From the NCBI GenBank assembly GCA_052118425.1, contig JBQKHF010000041.1: a stretch of 25,760 nucleotides of DNA; one strand, given 5' to 3'. Shown piece by piece: positions 23,940-25,760 of this stretch. The position numbers were made by a program, and so were the translations under genes. Under the pieces are notes generated by a model. That model saw only the letters and a list, made by a program, of their open reading frames with translations. It ran no database searches and was not told where the DNA came from. The stretch is from Roseburia_C sp900315735. GTDB lineage: Bacteria > Bacillota > Clostridia > Lachnospirales > Lachnospiraceae. How positions within the stretch are numbered: position 1 is the stretch's first letter; every line of letters begins with the position of its first letter.

Positions 23940-24725
23940 TTAATTAATTGATATGCCGGAACCTACCGGTCCGATTTCTCCACATCCGCTACACTGTGCA
24001 TAAGGTGCCACATCCTGTACCCATACCTGTTTTGTTTCTGCATCATGATGTACAGTTCCTGTTTGAACCTGTACATATTCCGTCCTCCAAGACCAACAAG
24101 TATCTATATTCTTCTTATAGTGAGCATCAATATTATCTGCAGTAAGTTCAGCTCCACACTGATTACAAACATCTCTAGCCTGCGTCTCATATACGGGCTC
24201 GTCCCAAGCTTCTTTAACAACCTGTGTCTCATAATGACCACTGCCCTCGTGCAGCATCCACTTATGTTCATGTGCCGGAGCTGCATTATTGTTAGAAGCA
24301 TTGGTGTTGCTATTATCGGTGTTGCTATTGCTGCTTCCAGTTGTTCCACTGGAATTACTGGTAGTTGTTCCGGCTGATGCAGTGCTGCCTGCACTTGCCT
24401 TATTACCGGAATTGCTGTTGCCCTTATTTGATTTGCTTGTATTATTGTCAGATGGCTGTGCTGCAGTATTCTCTGCACTGGAAATATTGCTCTCCAGCTT
24501 TCCAGTTGTCTCCTGCTCGGCAACTGCCTCTGTTTCCGGCTCTTCTGTCTCTGTAGCCGCTTCCACTTCTTCCGTTGCTGGCTCTTCTGTTCCTGCCACC
24601 TCTTCGGTAGCTTCTGTATTTATAACAGTTTCCTTATCAGCGGTAGTATCTTTTTTCCCGCCGCAGGCTGCCATACTTACTGTTACCATCAACATTGTTG
24701 CAATCATCGCTAATCTTTTCTTCAT
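23940..24725 (-). CDS. lipoprotein with Ser/Asn-rich linker and Cys-rich C-terminal domain
   Basis: The 261-aa protein starts with a lipoprotein signal, MKKRLAMIATMLMVTVSMAA, before Cys21 and GGKK. A Thr/Glu-rich and then Ser/Asn/Gly/Thr-rich low-complexity segment (about 25-150) serves as a spacer on the outer face of the membrane. The C-terminal part carries HEHKWMLHEGSGHYETQ, then CNQCGAELTADNIDAHYKKN and CSGCGEIG, a pattern of paired CxxC and His that may bind zinc; similar HKW...HYETQ domains are frequent in surface proteins of gut clostridia. The function is unknown. GGGAGG precedes the ATG, and a promoter lies near 24762-24790. The gene is a single unit with its own terminator. Confidence 0.88.
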   Translation of the reverse strand: MKKRLAMIATMLMVTVSMAACGGKKDTTADKETVINTEATEEVAGTEEPATEEVEAATETEEPETEAVAEQETTGKLESNISSAENTAAQPSDNNTSKSNKGNSNSGNKASAGSTASAGTTTSNSSGTTGSSNSNTDNSNTNASNNNAAPAHEHKWMLHEGSGHYETQVVKEAWDEPVYETQARDVCNQCGAELTADNIDAHYKKNIDTCWSWRTEYVQVQTGTVHHDAETKQVWVQDVAPYAQCSGCGEIGPVGSGISIN

Positions 24726-24761
24726 AATGATTTCCTCCCATCAGCTTTTCTTTTTTTGTCA

Positions 24762-24790
24762 ATTATAATATAACAAACACTACAGCTTAA
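24762..24790 (-). promoter_or_regulatory. candidate promoter of the lipoprotein gene
   Basis: A perfect -10 TATAAT (24762-24767) lies 17 bases after a weak -35 TTAAGC (24785-24790) that overlaps the end of hicB. The leader would be about 30 bases. Confidence 0.5.
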
Positions 24791-25115
24791 CCATATTGTC
24801 GATTGCTTCTTCCACCGCAGCATTTAAACTTTTTCCATGCTCCATAGCATAGATTGCAATAGTTCTATGCAATTCCGGACTAATTCTTACATTAAAAGTC
24901 CCCTTATAAGGTTGCTCTGGCTCAATATTTCTCTCCTTACAATCCTCAAGATATTCATCCACTGCATTATGGAAATCCTGCTCTAATTCCTTTACGGATG
25001 CCCCTTCATAGGAAATCAGCGATTTAATACCGATTACTTTACCAAATAAACAATTATCTTCTTTCGAAAACTCTACTGTACCATTATAATTTTTGTATGA
25101 TAGTAAGTCACTCAT
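24780..25115 (-). CDS. hicB: HicB-like antitoxin with C-terminal ribbon-helix-helix domain
   Basis: The 111-aa protein has an N-terminal HicB partial-RNase-H-like fold (YNGTVEFSKEDNCLFGKVIG, then SYEGASVKELEQDFHNAVDEYLEDC) and a C-terminal ribbon-helix-helix segment (KGTFNVRISPELHRTIAIYA then GKSLNAAVEEAI) for DNA binding. It should bind and neutralise the HicA toxin and repress the operon at the palindrome at 25406-25427. Its ATG overlaps the hicA stop by four bases (ATGA), so translation is coupled. Confidence 0.93.
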   Translation of the reverse strand: MSDLLSYKNYNGTVEFSKEDNCLFGKVIGIKSLISYEGASVKELEQDFHNAVDEYLEDCKERNIEPEQPYKGTFNVRISPELHRTIAIYAMEHGKSLNAAVEEAIDNMVKL

Positions 25116-25363
25116 AATACGCCATCCTTTCTTAGTTTTTCAACCACCTGGTCTAAAATATAGCGTTTTAATGTTCCATTAGGATGAGGTCTATGAAAAT
25201 TTATCACTTCATTAGAACCATCCTTTATAAATTTTACCCCTGAACCAGTACCTCCCTGTTTTAATTCATATCCCAAATAGGAAAGCAATGATACCATTTC
25301 ATCAAATGTAAAGTCTTTTGGTTTCTGCAAAAGTTTCTCTAATAATTTGTCCTTTCTGCTCAT
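25112..25363 (-). CDS. hicA: HicA-like mRNA interferase toxin
   Basis: The 83-aa protein has the HicA double-stranded-RNA-binding-like fold. The motif GGTGSGVKFIKDGSNEVINF and the catalytic-His region FHRPHPNGTLKRYI near the C-terminus are typical. It cuts mRNA when not held by HicB. AAAGGAG precedes the ATG. It is the first gene of the two-gene operon, the usual order for hicAB. Confidence 0.92.
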   Translation of the reverse strand: MSRKDKLLEKLLQKPKDFTFDEMVSLLSYLGYELKQGGTGSGVKFIKDGSNEVINFHRPHPNGTLKRYILDQVVEKLRKDGVL

Positions 25364-25382
25364 AAATCACTTCTCCTTTTAT

Positions 25383-25427
25383 ATTATACTCCCTGCTCGC
25401 AGCAGATGCAACTAAAATTAGTTGCAT
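25383..25427 (-). promoter_or_regulatory. hicAB promoter and operator palindrome
   Basis: -10 TATAAT (25383-25388) and -35 TTGCAT (25406-25411) are exactly 17 bases apart. A 22-base palindrome, ATGCAACTAA-AA-TTAGTTGCAT (25406-25427), overlaps the -35 and is the likely site for HicB repression. Confidence 0.8.
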
Positions 25428-25455
25428 TCACATATCTACCTTTTATACCTTGCCA

Positions 25456-25659
25456 TTAAAAACATTCTGTTCTGACATCATCCCAGCAAAACTCTGGATG
25501 TATTATTTTCTGATGCTCATCTATTTCACATATTCTTGAATAGATTTTATTACGTACCTCGGCTATAAGTATATTAATATTCTTTTCTAATGGATATTTG
25601 TTTTGCGTATCCGAAAGATATGCTGTTTCGTTATTAAATATCGGGCAATATATAGTGGC
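25456..25659 (-). pseudogene. C-terminal gene fragment without a start, unknown family
   Basis: An open frame of 67 codons ends ...HPEFCWDDVRTECF. It has protein-like composition and begins directly after a stop at 25660-25662. No ATG, GTG or TTG start with a ribosome binding site is visible, so it is probably the remnant of a gene whose front was replaced by the DNA to the right. Confidence 0.4.
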
Positions 25660-25760
25660 TCAGTTGTCAAGACAAAAATCTGAGATTTTTATAATGAACT
25701 GATATGGTTGATAAGTTACAGGGAACACTGGGAAAGTAGTGGAACTCTCCCCTGCCCCAT
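25660..25760 (-). mobile_element. possible insertion-sequence end at the right edge
   Basis: The sequence right of the gene fragment includes a TTGTC-AA-GACAA palindrome (25664-25675) and a hairpin AAAAATC-TGA-GATTTTT (25674-25690). On the minus strand a frame ending ...GEFHYFPSV...FLS stops at the hairpin, as would a gene's tail at its terminator. This fits the end of an inserted element, but the family is not recognised and the rest lies outside the window. Confidence 0.25.

Overview
The window looks like a chromosomal segment of a low-GC, Gram-positive gut anaerobe of the Lachnospiraceae/Clostridia type. The basis is the mix of genes (short pyruvate kinase, purA, CIRCE-controlled groESL, gltBD, DegV, hicAB), strong AGGAGG ribosome binding sites, sigma-A promoters and T-tailed intrinsic terminators. 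The genus cannot be named from the sequence alone. Almost all core genes lie on the minus strand; only the XRE regulator and the MATE transporter are on the plus strand.

Layout. 1-1640 is accessory DNA: a probable insertion-sequence end at the left edge, a membrane/coiled-coil protein, a divergent XRE regulator, and a 20-nt tRNA 3'-end fragment (1616-1635) that looks like an attachment-site remnant. 1700-4693 (minus) carries a secreted protein, an unannotated 45-aa membrane protein, pyruvate kinase and a NYN-LOTUS RNA-binding/nuclease-like protein. 4904-6808 carries purA and a HAD phosphatase. 7055-9441 is a divergent LysR/MATE pair with a compact promoter region. 9643-12125 is an operon of two zinc-ribbon membrane proteins sharing Gln-rich repeats. 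12257-16305 holds DegV, groES-groEL and a Cof-type HAD phosphatase. 16472-22533 is the NADPH glutamate synthase operon (gltB-gltD). 22534-25760 is accessory again: a 216-bp foldback element that truncates a thioester-domain surface gene, a lipoprotein, a hicAB toxin-antitoxin pair, and a gene remnant joined to unrelated DNA at the right edge.

The most unusual structure is a roughly 65-110 bp palindromic repeat found three times (4710-4773, 6842-6952, 9521-9615). Each copy sits directly behind an intrinsic terminator and always has the same orientation relative to the terminated transcript; base changes in one copy keep the hairpin paired. The second is the 216-bp foldback element at 22885-23100. 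Others are a nested stem-loop just upstream of the ribosome binding site of the small-protein/pyk operon, and a lysR gene that appears to be leaderless.

The core genes are housekeeping: glycolysis (pyk), purine synthesis (purA), nitrogen assimilation (gltBD), protein folding (groESL), fatty-acid handling (degV). The two ends show integration and insertion scars. All promoter, terminator and RNA-structure calls are by eye; no folding or database search was run.
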